From Priestia megaterium (GTDB taxonomy: Bacteria > Bacillota > Bacilli > Bacillales > Bacillaceae_H), in NCBI RefSeq assembly GCF_009497655.1, contig NZ_CP023317.1, positions 2,571,501 through 2,635,500 on the forward strand: a stretch of 64,000 nucleotides of DNA, given 5' to 3'. The position numbers were made by a program, and so were the translations under genes. Of the stretch, positions 28,650 through 37,832 are shown piece by piece. Every line of letters starts with the position of its first letter. Position 1 is the first letter of the stretch. The notes beneath the pieces are model-generated. The model was not told where the DNA came from, did no database searches, and saw nothing but the letters and a program-made list of their open reading frames with translations.

Positions 28650-28683
28650 AAAAAAGAGCAAACCTCCGCAGGTTTACTCTTTC
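28650..28683 (-). terminator. Terminator of the M20 hydrolase gene
   Basis: A 13-bp stem (28653-28665 with 28670-28682, one mismatch) is followed by a T-run on minus. It lies 7 bases after the stop. Confidence 0.85.
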
Positions 28684-28689
28684 GTCCTG

Positions 28690-29925
28690 TTACTTCTGAG
28701 CTAACTTAATCACCGTCTCTAAAAGTACGTTTACACCTTTTTCGCATTCTTCCCAAGGAGTGAACTCTTCTTCACAATGACTTTTTCCGTTTACGCTCGG
28801 AATAAAAATCATAGCCGTCGGAATATAGCTAGCTAAAAACTGTGCGTCATGTCCAGCTCCGCTGACCATTCGCTTGTAGGAATACCCTAGCGAACGAACC
28901 GACTCTTCCACTTCATCACAAACCGTTTTATCAAACCACACGGTATCGCGTCCCCAAAGCTTGGTCACCCGCACTTCGCACCCTTCTAACAGCTCCGCTT
29001 GATCAGGCAGTGATTGAATAATTTTTTCCACGGATGCAATGACATCTTCATCCGTATGTCTCGCTTCAAGCGAAAAAATCACTTTATTTGGAATAACGGT
29101 ATGAATATTAGGCAGTACGTTCATACGCCCCATTGTATAGACTAAATTTGAATCCAATCTGCCGAGCTCATGACGAGCTTCAGCAATCAGGTTATTAGTT
29201 GCAAATAGCGCATCTTTCCGCATATCCATCGGCGTCGTACCGGCGTGATCTGACTCCCCCGTAACTTCAATTTCATAGCATACCATTCCGAGCACGCACT
29301 CGACTACACCAATTGATTTGGCTTCTCTTTCTAAAATAGGCCCTTGCTCAATATGTAATTCTACAAATGCCGATGCTTCAGTAAGACGGTTACTTCTATC
29401 GCCTTCATATCCGCATGATTGAAGGGCTTGCTTAAACGTCACGCCGTCAACATCTGTCTTCTTCATCATAACGTCTTTTTGAAACTTGCCCGATAAAATA
29501 CCTGAAGCCATCATAGAAGGCTCAAAACGCGCTCCTTCTTCATTCGTAAAGTTAACAATCATAATCGGCACCTTCGGCTTAATATTATGTTCAACCAGCG
29601 TCCTTACTAACTCTAACCCTGCAACTACACCGAGGATTCCATCAAACCTTCCGCCTTTTTTTACGCTGTCCATGTGTGAGCCAATCACAACAGGCGGCTT
29701 ATCTTCTAGTCCTTCAAGCGTGGCGTAAATACATCCAAGGTCATCGATTTTAATATCCATTCCAAGATCCCGGCAGCATGAGCAAAAATAATCTCGTGCT
29801 AGGCGATCTTCTTCTGACAGCGCTAGGCGGGTTACACCGTTATTAGGTGTTCGTCCATAATCGGCAAATCGTTCAAGCGTATTTTTTAACCTTTCTCCAT
29901 TCACTGCTACTTTTTGTCGTTGCAA
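28690..29925 (-). CDS. Zn-dependent hydrolase, allantoate amidohydrolase / N-carbamoyl-amino acid hydrolase family
   Basis: 411 residues of the AllC/HyuC branch of M20. Metal and active-site motifs are GSHMDSVKKGGRFDG, FTNEEGARF, VELHIEQGPILE and the C-terminal SGAGHDAQFLA. These enzymes cleave ureido bonds of allantoate, N-carbamoyl-amino acids or beta-ureidopropionate in purine or pyrimidine breakdown. The start is probably TTG 29925, with GGAG 10 bases upstream; the ATG at 29943 has no ribosome site. It stands alone with its own terminator, so the substrate cannot be set by context. Confidence 0.85.
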   Translation of the reverse strand: MQRQKVAVNGERLKNTLERFADYGRTPNNGVTRLALSEEDRLARDYFCSCCRDLGMDIKIDDLGCIYATLEGLEDKPPVVIGSHMDSVKKGGRFDGILGVVAGLELVRTLVEHNIKPKVPIMIVNFTNEEGARFEPSMMASGILSGKFQKDVMMKKTDVDGVTFKQALQSCGYEGDRSNRLTEASAFVELHIEQGPILEREAKSIGVVECVLGMVCYEIEVTGESDHAGTTPMDMRKDALFATNNLIAEARHELGRLDSNLVYTMGRMNVLPNIHTVIPNKVIFSLEARHTDEDVIASVEKIIQSLPDQAELLEGCEVRVTKLWGRDTVWFDKTVCDEVEESVRSLGYSYKRMVSGAGHDAQFLASYIPTAMIFIPSVNGKSHCEEEFTPWEECEKGVNVLLETVIKLAQK

Positions 29926-30179
29926 CTCAACCACTCTCCTCATTATTTGGTTATAAAGTGCGTCTAAGATGCTGTGTTAATGAATATCATTCATTATGAC
30001 ATAAAATAGGCGATATCACTTGAAGTCTGTTAGAACCCCTTCCATTGTTTTTGTAATGAAAGTGCGCAGCTTGCCTTATGTATCTATTAGCTTCAAAACG
30101 TAAATTTCCTGCTTTTTTCTATGAATAATGCACGCGTTATTTATGCATTTTTATTATAAAAATAGCGATAGGTTTTTTC

Positions 30180-30214
30180 CAAAAAAAAGAGAATTAGTTA
30201 TTATACTAACTCTC
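30180..30214 (-). terminator. Terminator of the small membrane peptide gene
   Basis: A 10-bp stem (30189-30198 with 30205-30214, one mismatch) is followed by eight T on minus, 11 bases after the stop. Confidence 0.8.
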
Positions 30215-30224
30215 CTCTACACAC

Positions 30225-30347
30225 TTACTTTTTATTTGCTTTCTTCGCAATCGCAATCATTGTAGCTAAAACACCGACTGTAATAATCACAATAGCAATT
30301 ACAGCAGTGGTAATAATAATTCCTGATGTTACTTCTGAAACACCCAT
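30225..30347 (-). CDS. Small single-pass membrane protein, 40 residues
   Basis: Begins MGVSEVTSGIIITTAVIAIV: a short N-terminus, one strongly hydrophobic helix of about 24 residues and a basic C-terminus (KKANKK), predicting an inside C-terminus. AAAGGAGA lies about 11 bases upstream, and the gene has its own terminator, both signs of a real gene. No family is recognised. Confidence 0.6.
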   Translation of the reverse strand: MGVSEVTSGIIITTAVIAIVIITVGVLATMIAIAKKANKK

Positions 30348-30564
30348 TAGTCTACGTTCTCCTTTTGTGCCTGACCTATTTACCTGCATCAGCATACTGG
30401 TCGGTTTATTCCTATTATATACGAACTTGTAAAGCGACGAAATATGTGACACATAATTGACATACTGTTTATATGTTTTCTTTTAATTCTACGTTTTATT
30501 TAAGAAAATACGGGAATAATTCAAACATATATAAGAAATACTCTTTATTTCTTTAAAGAAGTAT

Positions 30565-30590
30565 TGTAATATAAATGTAACAATTGTAAT
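30565..30590 (+). promoter_or_regulatory. WalR box upstream of iseA
   Basis: TGTAAT-ATAAA-TGTAAC at 30565-30581 matches the WalR consensus TGTWAH-N5-TGTWAH fully. A third TGTAAT follows at 30585-30590. It lies 65-80 bases before the iseA start, in the promoter region; WalR represses iseA in B. subtilis. Confidence 0.7.
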
Positions 30591-30645
30591 ATTAACAGCA
30601 TGAATGTTACATATATTTCAATGAATGAGTAGGAGGGAAATGGAA

Positions 30646-31176
30646 ATGAAAAAATTTGGAATAATCTTAGCATCACTTGCTCTTTTCTTTTCACTAAGCA
30701 CAGGAGTTACAGCTCAAGCAGCATCACAAAATCTATCAACGACTAATGCGGTAAAAATTGCAGCAAACGCAAGCAACCATTTCTGGAATGCACTTCATGG
30801 ATCTAAAGGTAATTTATGTACTCAAAAAACATTTAATTATAAAGGCACTCAGTACTCATATCTTTGTCAAGATTTTAATACAAAAAGCAAACTAGTAAGC
30901 TACTTATCTGAAACGTTTACAAACAGTGCTATTCAAAAAGGATTAACAAATTATCGCTACATCACATATAACGGAAAGCTTGCTCGTCCTGTCGGTGACG
31001 GATTCAGCATGCTAGAGTGGAACAAAGCAAAAGCAAAACTAACTTATCAGCGCGCCGATGTTCGCTCTTATCAATTTACGGTTCCAACAGTTGACGGAGG
31101 AAGTGTAAAACGCACCGTTACATTTTATAAATCTGGTTCACAGTGGAAAGTAAATAAGTTTGATGCTGTACTATAA
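30646..31176 (+). CDS. iseA: Secreted DL-endopeptidase inhibitor, IseA-like
   Basis: 176 residues with a signal peptide (KKFGIILASLALFFSLSTGV, cleavage near AQAAS). The mature part matches the IseA/YoeB family, which inhibits cell-separation DL-endopeptidases at the wall. The start at 30646 is set by AGGAGG 9 bases upstream; earlier in-frame ATGs at 30625 and 30640 overlap or crowd that site. The family length is about 180. A WalR box upstream supports the assignment, since B. subtilis iseA belongs to the WalRK regulon. Confidence 0.85.
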   Translation: MKKFGIILASLALFFSLSTGVTAQAASQNLSTTNAVKIAANASNHFWNALHGSKGNLCTQKTFNYKGTQYSYLCQDFNTKSKLVSYLSETFTNSAIQKGLTNYRYITYNGKLARPVGDGFSMLEWNKAKAKLTYQRADVRSYQFTVPTVDGGSVKRTVTFYKSGSQWKVNKFDAVL

Positions 31177-31183
31177 GCAATAT

Positions 31184-31215
31184 AAAAAACAAGGTCTTCT
31201 AAGGCCTTGTTTTTT
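31184..31215 (+). terminator. Terminator of iseA
   Basis: An 11-bp stem (31184-31194 with 31205-31215) ends in a run of seven T on plus. Confidence 0.88.
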
Positions 31216-31330
31216 TATGCTCTCTCTTCCGCTCTTTATTAAAGAAGTTTCACTTTATTTTCACCAACTCCCCTTATAGTATGGAGACACACTACTACTT
31301 ATTCGATACATTGTCATCGGAGGATTTTAT

Positions 31331-32917
31331 ATGAACATACTACAAAAAAGAACGGCTTTTATCGTAACGGCAGCTTTTCTTTTAGCATTTGTTTTCAGTA
31401 TCGTTTCACTATCACACTATAAAGGAGAAGAACATTTATTTTCAATTCAAGAAAGTCATCAGTTAAAAAAGATTACGAATGGTATATCTGCTCTTGATAA
31501 TAACTCAAGAGATCATCGTCTTCCTTCAGGAAACGGTCCTGCTTCACCCAGCAATTCCGGAGAACACGTAACGCCTTTTCATAATCTATCTATGGATAAC
31601 GGTGCCGGAAGTCAAGGAGCTAATAAAGATTATGAAACGCCGCTAGCTCTTTATACGGCGGGCTTTTTTATAGCAGCAGCTTTCGTTTACGGATTAGTAA
31701 AGAAAAAGAAATGGCATCATTCGATAGGGCATTCTCGCGTTATTTTATGGTCATTACTTGGCACTGGTTTATTTATTCGGATTGCGCTGATTCCGTGGGT
31801 AGGCTCTCATATGGATGCGTCGCTTTTCAAAAACTGGGCATCGGTTGCGGCTAATCATTTTTCAAATTTCTACGCTAAAAGCGGAAGCGATTATCCGCCG
31901 TTTTATATTTATATCTTGTTTATCGTTGGGAAAGTTGGCAGTTTACCGGATTTTCAGCAGTATTTTTCGCTGTTGATTAAAATTCCGCCTATTTTAGCAG
32001 ATGTTGTCACATCTTATTTACTCTATCGTTTAGCTCGTAAATACTTGGCACCTTCTTTTGCATACCTGTTAGCAATTGGGTATTTATTTAATCCGGCCAT
32101 TTTAGTTAATTCAACGTTTTGGGGACAAGTGGATTCATTTTTCACTTTACTTATTGTCCTAGCCATTGTAATGATTACGGAAAAACGAATTTACGCGTCG
32201 GCCGTTATTTTTACAGCAGCGGTCTTAATGAAGCCGCAGGCGATTATTATCCTGCCTATTTTGTTTTTCGAGCTCATTCGCCTGAAGCAAGTGAAGCATT
32301 TCTTCGGCATTGCTTTAACGGCGGCTTTCACTGCTGGGGTGATTTTATTGCCTTTTTCAGTCGGAAAAAGTCCAACGTGGATTATTGATTTATTTTCATC
32401 CACCATTGGAGAGTACCCGTATGCTTCTGTTAACGCCTACAACTTTTATAGTTTAATAGGCGCAAACTATAAAGACAGCTCTGCAACGCTGCTGTTTTTC
32501 AGCTATCATACGTGGGGACTTATTTTTATCGTCGCGACAACTATTTTTTCTTGGCTTATTTATATAAAAGGACGGAGCTTTAAATACGCCGCTCTTGCAG
32601 CGCTTATTCAAATTTCAGGGGTATTTACGTTTTCTTCAAGCATGCATGAACGCTACTTATTTCCAGCAGCAGCGCTTGCTTTAGTGGCTTATATTTATTT
32701 AAAAGACAAAAACTTGCTTTACTTATCCCTTGGATTTAGCATCAGTATTTTTATGAACACTTTTTTTGTTTTATACGGCGACAGTAATATGCAAAACAGC
32801 ACGTCATACCCGTTTTCTATGTTTGCTACGTCGATGCTAAACGTCTTGCTTGTTGTTTATTTAGTAAAAGTTGCTTGGAATTTAGTCCAAAAAAGTACGG
32901 TTTTAAAAACGGCATAA
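31331..32917 (+). CDS. GT-C fold integral membrane glycosyltransferase
   Basis: 528 residues. An N-terminal anchor and a long outside loop (about 35-105) are followed by some 11 membrane helices. The acidic residue in the first loop after a helix (GSHMDASLFKNWA) and the SDYPPFYIYILF stretch are the GT-C features of polyprenyl-phosphate-sugar dependent mannosyl- or glucosyltransferases. GGAGG precedes the ATG. The gene is alone, between iseA and a convergent GNAT gene. It probably glycosylates a cell-wall polymer, lipid or protein; the acceptor is unknown. Confidence 0.75.
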   Translation: MNILQKRTAFIVTAAFLLAFVFSIVSLSHYKGEEHLFSIQESHQLKKITNGISALDNNSRDHRLPSGNGPASPSNSGEHVTPFHNLSMDNGAGSQGANKDYETPLALYTAGFFIAAAFVYGLVKKKKWHHSIGHSRVILWSLLGTGLFIRIALIPWVGSHMDASLFKNWASVAANHFSNFYAKSGSDYPPFYIYILFIVGKVGSLPDFQQYFSLLIKIPPILADVVTSYLLYRLARKYLAPSFAYLLAIGYLFNPAILVNSTFWGQVDSFFTLLIVLAIVMITEKRIYASAVIFTAAVLMKPQAIIILPILFFELIRLKQVKHFFGIALTAAFTAGVILLPFSVGKSPTWIIDLFSSTIGEYPYASVNAYNFYSLIGANYKDSSATLLFFSYHTWGLIFIVATTIFSWLIYIKGRSFKYAALAALIQISGVFTFSSSMHERYLFPAAALALVAYIYLKDKNLLYLSLGFSISIFMNTFFVLYGDSNMQNSTSYPFSMFATSMLNVLLVVYLVKVAWNLVQKSTVLKTA

Positions 32918-32920
32918 TAC

Positions 32921-32958
32921 AAAAAGCTCAGTGAGTATGATTGATCACTGAGCTTTTT
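32921..32958. terminator. Bidirectional terminator
   Basis: A 14-bp perfect stem (32921-32934 with 32945-32958) with A/T ends lies between the convergent glycosyltransferase and GNAT genes. Confidence 0.9.
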
Positions 32959-33371
32959 TACATAACAAGCGACATGCCTGGCGCGTCTTCTTCTCTTTCT
33001 TGAAATCCTAATTTTTTATAAAAATGATGCTTTCCTTTTGCTGCAAACAGCTGAATCGATTCAATTCCGCTTTCTTGGCATTTCGTCAACAGCTCTTGAA
33101 TAATTTGCTTTCCAAGTCCTTTGTTTTGGTACGAGGGATCAACCATCACGTCGCAAATAAGCGCTTGGTAAATTCCGTCTGAAATCATACGACCGAATGC
33201 AATCAATTGTTCATTATCATAAATACCGACTCTAAACCAGCTGTTGGCTGCCGCTTCAAACAGCTGTTCTTTTGTATAATTGCCTTTTTTACTTTTATGT
33301 AATCCGCTCGCTTCATGCAAAGCAGCAAACTGCTCAAATAACGGAACCTCTTTTTTTATTACGTAAGACAC
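32958..33371 (-). CDS. GNAT family N-acetyltransferase
   Basis: About 137 residues. The acetyl-CoA loop is YQNKGLGKQIIQELLTKC (Q/R-x-x-G-x-G/A motif), and the C-terminal HHFYKKLGFQERE is typical of GNATs. GTG 33371 has AGGAG 7 bases upstream; the ATG at 33377 is also possible. The substrate is unknown. Confidence 0.85.
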   Translation of the reverse strand: MSYVIKKEVPLFEQFAALHEASGLHKSKKGNYTKEQLFEAAANSWFRVGIYDNEQLIAFGRMISDGIYQALICDVMVDPSYQNKGLGKQIIQELLTKCQESGIESIQLFAAKGKHHFYKKLGFQEREEDAPGMSLVM

Positions 33372-33478
33372 GTTCATTCTCCTCTCAATACCGTTGCTTT
33401 CTATATTATATTTATACATCAAAAAGAATAATAATTCAACATTTTTATCTAGTTATCTTGTTACCCTTTCTCCAAATA

Positions 33479-33504
33479 AAAAAACTGCCAAACGGCAGTT
33501 TTTT
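33479..33504 (-). terminator. Terminator of the small two-helix gene
   Basis: An 11-bp stem (33479-33489 with 33494-33504, loop AAAC) is followed by A-run/T-run ends; it overlaps the stop codon of the minus-strand gene. Confidence 0.85.
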
Positions 33505-33700
33505 AGGCTTGTGCTGATTTTTTTCGTTTTTTAAGATCAATTCCTGCAATAATAAGCAAAATGATTCCAAGAGCGATCATGATTTTACTCACTGTTTCTA
33601 CCCATTCCGGTGCACCTTCAGCAAGTAAAAGTGAAAATCCAATGATATAAACCGGAAACCCAACGAGAGCCCAAGGGGATTTCACCTTCTTTGTCTTCAT
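33503..33700 (-). CDS. Small membrane protein, two helices
   Basis: 65 residues beginning MKTKKVKSPWALVGF. Two membrane helices (VGFPVYIIGFSLLLAEG and ISKIMIALGIILLIIAGID-like) are followed by a basic tail KKRKKSAQA. GGAGGAG lies about 9 bases before the ATG. No named family is recognised. It is divergent from the kinase gene at 33793, sharing a gap of only 92 bases. Confidence 0.7.
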   Translation of the reverse strand: MKTKKVKSPWALVGFPVYIIGFSLLLAEGAPEWVETVSKIMIALGIILLIIAGIDLKKRKKSAQA

Positions 33701-33792
33701 ATATAGGATCTCCTCCTTCTTTACAGATTCTATGTAGGCTGTATATGATGAGTTTATCAGAAAAAATTGGAAACGACAAAGGAGATAAACGC

Positions 33793-34710
33793 ATGCATAC
33801 GTTGCCTCAAACATTTTGTGATACAATTACTCACCTTCACTCTCATAAAGGCCAAAAGTGGCTAACTGACTTTCCTCAGCTGATTCGCTACTGCGAACAG
33901 CGATGGCATATCACCATTCACAGTCACTTCCCTCTTTCTTACCACTTTGTTGCTCCTGCGCGCAAAGCAGATGGAAGCGAACTAGTTGTAAAACTCTTTG
34001 TAGAGCCTTCAGAGCTGCTTCATGAGCAAGAAGCACTGACAGCAATAGCTGGTGAGAACACGGTAAAAATAGTGGACAGCGATGCTGAAAAAGGCATTCT
34101 ACTGCTTGAAAAGCTGTCTCCCGGATGCCCGCTTTCCTCTTTATCAACTAAAGAAGAGGCTGCGTTAATCGCTGCTCGGCTCATGAAATCTCTGTGGCGC
34201 ATGCCTCAATCAGACTCCACTATCGAAGAAACAGCCGTTAAAAGAGAGAAGCAGCTTCGAGAGTATACACAAATGTATCCAAGCGGCATTGATTTTCTTT
34301 CTTCCGAAACGCTTCAACACGCGCTAGCCGTTTTCTCTGAATTAAACCGGACTTCTCAGCAGCTTTTTTTGCTTCACGGAGACTTGCATCATGATAACAT
34401 CTTACAGTCTGGTGAAGCGTGGAAAATAATTGATCCAAAAGGGTTGATTGGAGAAAAAGAGTACGAAATTATCCCTTTTCTTTTAAATCATCTGCCTAAG
34501 ACAAACGTAGCAGAGGCAATTGACCATCGAATCAATATATTTGTAAAAGAACTGAACGTAAGTAAAAAACGCATTTTACTGTGGGGATACGCTCATTCTG
34601 TATTAGCCACGTGCTGGTTAATAGAAGACCGCCAAGACGCCGCTTCTTTTTTACGTGCTATAGAAGCATTTCAGCACTTATTTGAGTACTATTACGGGCA
34701 TAAAAAATAA
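33793..34710 (+). CDS. APH(6)/hydroxyurea-type aminoglycoside phosphotransferase family protein
   Basis: 305 residues. The catalytic loop LLHGDLHHDNIL and the following WKIIDPKGLIGEKEYEI are the hallmarks of the APH(6)/streptomycin kinase-like family; the N-lobe has VVKLFVEPSELLHEQEAL. ATG 33793 has AAAGGAG 8 bases upstream. Chromosomal members of this family may phosphorylate streptomycin-like or other small molecules, but resistance cannot be claimed from sequence. Confidence 0.8.
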   Translation: MHTLPQTFCDTITHLHSHKGQKWLTDFPQLIRYCEQRWHITIHSHFPLSYHFVAPARKADGSELVVKLFVEPSELLHEQEALTAIAGENTVKIVDSDAEKGILLLEKLSPGCPLSSLSTKEEAALIAARLMKSLWRMPQSDSTIEETAVKREKQLREYTQMYPSGIDFLSSETLQHALAVFSELNRTSQQLFLLHGDLHHDNILQSGEAWKIIDPKGLIGEKEYEIIPFLLNHLPKTNVAEAIDHRINIFVKELNVSKKRILLWGYAHSVLATCWLIEDRQDAASFLRAIEAFQHLFEYYYGHKK

Positions 34711-34736
34711 GAGCCGACATTTGGCTCTTATTTTTT
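34702..34736. terminator. Bidirectional terminator
   Basis: A 14-bp stem (34702-34715 with 34723-34736) with A/T ends lies between the convergent kinase and LLM oxidoreductase genes; it overlaps both gene ends. Confidence 0.9.
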
Positions 34737-35723
34737 GCATTTCTCTGCGACAAGCTCATATGATTTTAATCGGTCAGCCGGATCGTGCGTAATGGTGACA
34801 AGCATGAGTTCATCCGCTCCGTAGCGTGCTTGAACTTCTTGAAGACGGACGTGTACTTCTTCCGGGTTTCCGATAATCATAGCTTCTTTCATCTTCTTCA
34901 TTTTTTTCTCTTCTTCTTCTGTAAGCGGATAGCTGGCCGCTTCTTTAATAGAAGGCACACCTTTTGCTTCCATTTTATCCTGTTGAATTTTCCATACGAG
35001 TGAGCTCGTTGCGATGCGATGCGCTTGCTCAGTTGTTTCAGCGCAAATGACCGATACAGTGACAATCGCATAGGGCTGATTCCCGCTCTGTCTTGGCTGA
35101 AAAGCCTGCTTGTACTGATCAATAATAGCTGAACCGTCTTGTTCACTCATAAACTGTCCAAACGTATAGGCCATTCCATTTCTAGCAGCGAGCTCGGCAC
35201 TTTTTTTACTTGTGCCAAGCAGCCACGGTTCTGGAGAGACAGGCGGAAGCGGCGAAGCTGAAAGCTTGGCGTATTCATGTTCAGCCGGAAATTTATCGTC
35301 TAAAAACTGCAGAAGCTCTTCAACAAGTTCAGGCATTTTAAATACTTGCTGCAAGAAGTTATCCGACAGCGCATTTGTTGCTTCAGCCGATCCACCCGGC
35401 GCGCGCCCAATCCCTAAATCAACGCGCCCTGGAAACAGCGTTGCGAGCATGTTATACGTTTCCGCTACTTTATACGGCTTGTAGTGAGGCAGCAGCACCG
35501 CTCCGGATCCAATTCGAATTCTATTAGTTTGTGCGCCGATATAGCCAAGCATCACTTCAGGAGCCGAACAGGCAAGTCCAGACAAATCATGGTGCTCTGC
35601 AATCCAGTAGCGCTCATAGCCAAGCTTGTCACCAGCCTTGGCCAGCTGCATCGATGCTTCTAACGCTTCCGCTGGGGTCTGATGGGATGAAACGGGCGAT
35701 TGGTCAAGTATACTTACTTTCAT
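34728..35723 (-). CDS. LLM class flavin-dependent oxidoreductase
   Basis: 331 residues, luciferase-like barrel. The start SILDQSPV, the WIAEHHDLSGLA motif, GSGAVLLPHYKPYKVAE and LGIGRAPGGS place it beside the 14226-15239 protein, a paralogue. ATG 35723 is 10 bases after AAGGAG. The substrate is unknown. It is followed after the terminator by a convergent gene, so it is probably monocistronic. Confidence 0.87.
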   Translation of the reverse strand: MKVSILDQSPVSSHQTPAEALEASMQLAKAGDKLGYERYWIAEHHDLSGLACSAPEVMLGYIGAQTNRIRIGSGAVLLPHYKPYKVAETYNMLATLFPGRVDLGIGRAPGGSAEATNALSDNFLQQVFKMPELVEELLQFLDDKFPAEHEYAKLSASPLPPVSPEPWLLGTSKKSAELAARNGMAYTFGQFMSEQDGSAIIDQYKQAFQPRQSGNQPYAIVTVSVICAETTEQAHRIATSSLVWKIQQDKMEAKGVPSIKEAASYPLTEEEEKKMKKMKEAMIIGNPEEVHVRLQEVQARYGADELMLVTITHDPADRLKSYELVAEKCKK

Positions 35724-35737
35724 CACGCATCTGCTCC

Positions 35738-36022
35738 TTATTCGTTCACTTCAATTAAACTTAATGAAAAATCCCCTACCTGGCCTTTTTCATATAAATT
35801 TGTAAAAGACGTAGAGTACTGATGAATCGTTCCTTGGAAATCCAGATCTTCTTCTGGGACATTTACATGAAAAGTACCTTTATATAAAAGTGTAGTAATA
35901 TCATGATATTCCTCACTTGTTACCTTAAAATCAACTGAAACTTTTGTTTTGCCTTTTACAATTTCTTGTTCATAGCTGTAAATTTGAATAGGCGTATCAT
36001 TTAATACAATTTCTTGTACCAC
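35738..36022 (-). CDS. DUF3219 (YkvR-like) protein
   Basis: 94 residues, rich in beta strands, starting at GTG 36022 with AAAGGAG 10 bases upstream. The sequence (LNDTPIQIYSYEQE, KVTSEEYHDITTLLYKGTF) resembles B. subtilis YkvR/DUF3219, a small protein of unknown function. The family call is by recall. Confidence 0.65.
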   Translation of the reverse strand: MVQEIVLNDTPIQIYSYEQEIVKGKTKVSVDFKVTSEEYHDITTLLYKGTFHVNVPEEDLDFQGTIHQYSTSFTNLYEKGQVGDFSLSLIEVNE

Positions 36023-36111
36023 GTTAAATCGTCTCCTTTTTTAGTGCGTATGAAAAATAATAGCACTTGAAGAAGTCATGAGCAAATAAAAGAGCTTCTG
36101 GTTGCGCATGC

Positions 36112-36139
36112 AAAAAAAGCATGGCTTTTCGCCATGCTT
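36112..36139 (-). terminator. Terminator of the DedA gene
   Basis: A 9-bp perfect stem (36117-36125 with 36131-36139) is followed by seven T on minus. Confidence 0.88.
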
Positions 36140-36156
36140 GTAGTCCAAAAACGATC

Positions 36157-36750
36157 TTATACGCGCTTTGTACGCGTGCGTTTGAATACGAAATAAAGAA
36201 CAATAATCACAAATGCCGCAACTACAAACGGAAGCGTATATTTGCTTGCTACGTCTTCAATGTTCGCCCAGTTCTCGCCTAGCTTTCCGCCTAAGTAAAT
36301 AAATAAAATCGACCAAGGAATCATCGCTAACACGGTTAAAGACGTAAACTTCCAAAACGGCATTTTAGCAATACCTGCAGGGATCGAAATCGCGTGTCGA
36401 ACAACCGGGACAAAACGAGCGGAGAAAACCACGCCCGCGCCGTATTTATTAAACCAGTTTTCCGCAAGGTCGATATGCTTATCATGAATAAATAAGTACT
36501 TGCCGTATTTTTGAAGAAACGGACGTCCTCCGTAGGCTCCAATCCAATATAAAAACCACTGTGCAATCGTTCCGCCAATAATTCCGGCAATGACTGCTCC
36601 TGGAAAACTAATCATGCCTTGAGAAATCATATACCCCCCGTAGGCTAGTACAATTTCACTTGGAATGATTTCAATCATTAAGCCGAGCGCAATACCTAAA
36701 TAGCCAAGGCTCGTTAAAAAATCCAAAATACTCGTAATAAATGAACTCAC
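36157..36750 (-). CDS. DedA family (VTT domain) membrane protein
   Basis: 197 residues with about five membrane segments. The E-x(8)-PxE motif (IEIIPSEIVLAYGGY), the GxxxG-rich GAVIAGIIGGTIAQW and the FSARFVPVVRHAISIPAG segment are DedA signatures. DedA proteins include undecaprenyl-phosphate and lipid flippases. Start is GTG 36750 with AAGGTG upstream. Confidence 0.9.
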   Translation of the reverse strand: MSSFITSILDFLTSLGYLGIALGLMIEIIPSEIVLAYGGYMISQGMISFPGAVIAGIIGGTIAQWFLYWIGAYGGRPFLQKYGKYLFIHDKHIDLAENWFNKYGAGVVFSARFVPVVRHAISIPAGIAKMPFWKFTSLTVLAMIPWSILFIYLGGKLGENWANIEDVASKYTLPFVVAAFVIIVLYFVFKRTRTKRV

Positions 36751-36844
36751 CTTTAATCACCTTACTCATTCTTTAATAATTTTACACTACTACTATATTC
36801 CAACCATCAGTATAAAAGGAAACTATGAACTCATTATGAACAGC

Positions 36845-37564
36845 TTACTTCCCCGTTGACTGCCGGTACCTTTTCCGCAGCTCATGCGTATGCAGATCCG
36901 CTAGGCGGACCGGAATCGGAAGCTTACTTTCTTTTGAAATAAAATGCATCATAAGCTGATATGACATGTCCAAATCAATATAGTTTCCGCACGACAGAAA
37001 AATAGGCTTTACCCCTTTGGCTGTCCTTACTACTCTACCATAAACTTCGCCATCAATCACGATATCTTCATAAGCGCCCTCTGTATCTTCAGGCATAATG
37101 TAATCATGTCCCTTGATCTTTAAATAGCTTTTCCATATTCCAACGGTAGGTTTATTGAGAAAAAACGAAGCATGTGTGGCTACTCCCATGTGCTCATAGT
37201 GCAAATATCCGTTGCCATCAAATAAAAACACGTCGGGCTCTACCTGAAGTTTTTTAACCGCTTCAAGAATTAAAGGAAGCTCTCGAAAAGCTAGAAATCC
37301 AGGAAGATAAGGAACCGTTACTTCTCCTACACTGTGCACTTTTTCCACAACGTTTTTCGTCTGATAATCAACCACTACAATGCTGCACGCTCCGTGAGAT
37401 ATGCCGTTTTCTTCCCAGTACGCAACATCAACACCAGCACAGTTATGTATATGCGTCATTTTGACGCGTGATGTTAAATCAATTTGTGCTTTTAGCTTTT
37501 GCTGAAGCGTCCGGCACTCCTCTTTCGTTTGCATCGTAAACGCATGTATGTACTGAATATCCAT
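36845..37564 (-). CDS. nfi: Endonuclease V (deoxyinosine 3' endonuclease)
   Basis: 239 residues. It cuts DNA near deoxyinosine to start repair of deaminated adenine. Visible motifs are the catalytic GVDVAYW near residue 44, VPYLPGFLAFRELP near 84, and FLFDGNGYLHYEHMGVATH near 115, with the metal-binding Asp and the His. The usual HPR after DGNG is HYEHMG here, a mild deviation. AAAGGA precedes the ATG. Confidence 0.88.
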   Translation of the reverse strand: MDIQYIHAFTMQTKEECRTLQQKLKAQIDLTSRVKMTHIHNCAGVDVAYWEENGISHGACSIVVVDYQTKNVVEKVHSVGEVTVPYLPGFLAFRELPLILEAVKKLQVEPDVFLFDGNGYLHYEHMGVATHASFFLNKPTVGIWKSYLKIKGHDYIMPEDTEGAYEDIVIDGEVYGRVVRTAKGVKPIFLSCGNYIDLDMSYQLMMHFISKESKLPIPVRLADLHTHELRKRYRQSTGK

Positions 37565-37832
37565 GTTCCATTCCTTTCATTGACTGACTCACCTATTATA
37601 CAACTATTTTCTAAGAAATTCCTATTCTTTTTTTCACACCTTCTATTATAGCGCTGTTTCCTTAACGTTTGATTAAAATCGCTATTCGTTTACGCATTTT
37701 TTGTAAACATCATCATGAAAAAATCCCTATTTTTCTTTACGAAATGTCAACGTTTTCTACACACTTCCTCTATATCAGCATCACATTTTTTCGTTACGCT
37801 ATTTCTATACCAACGCATAGGAGAGAAATGTG

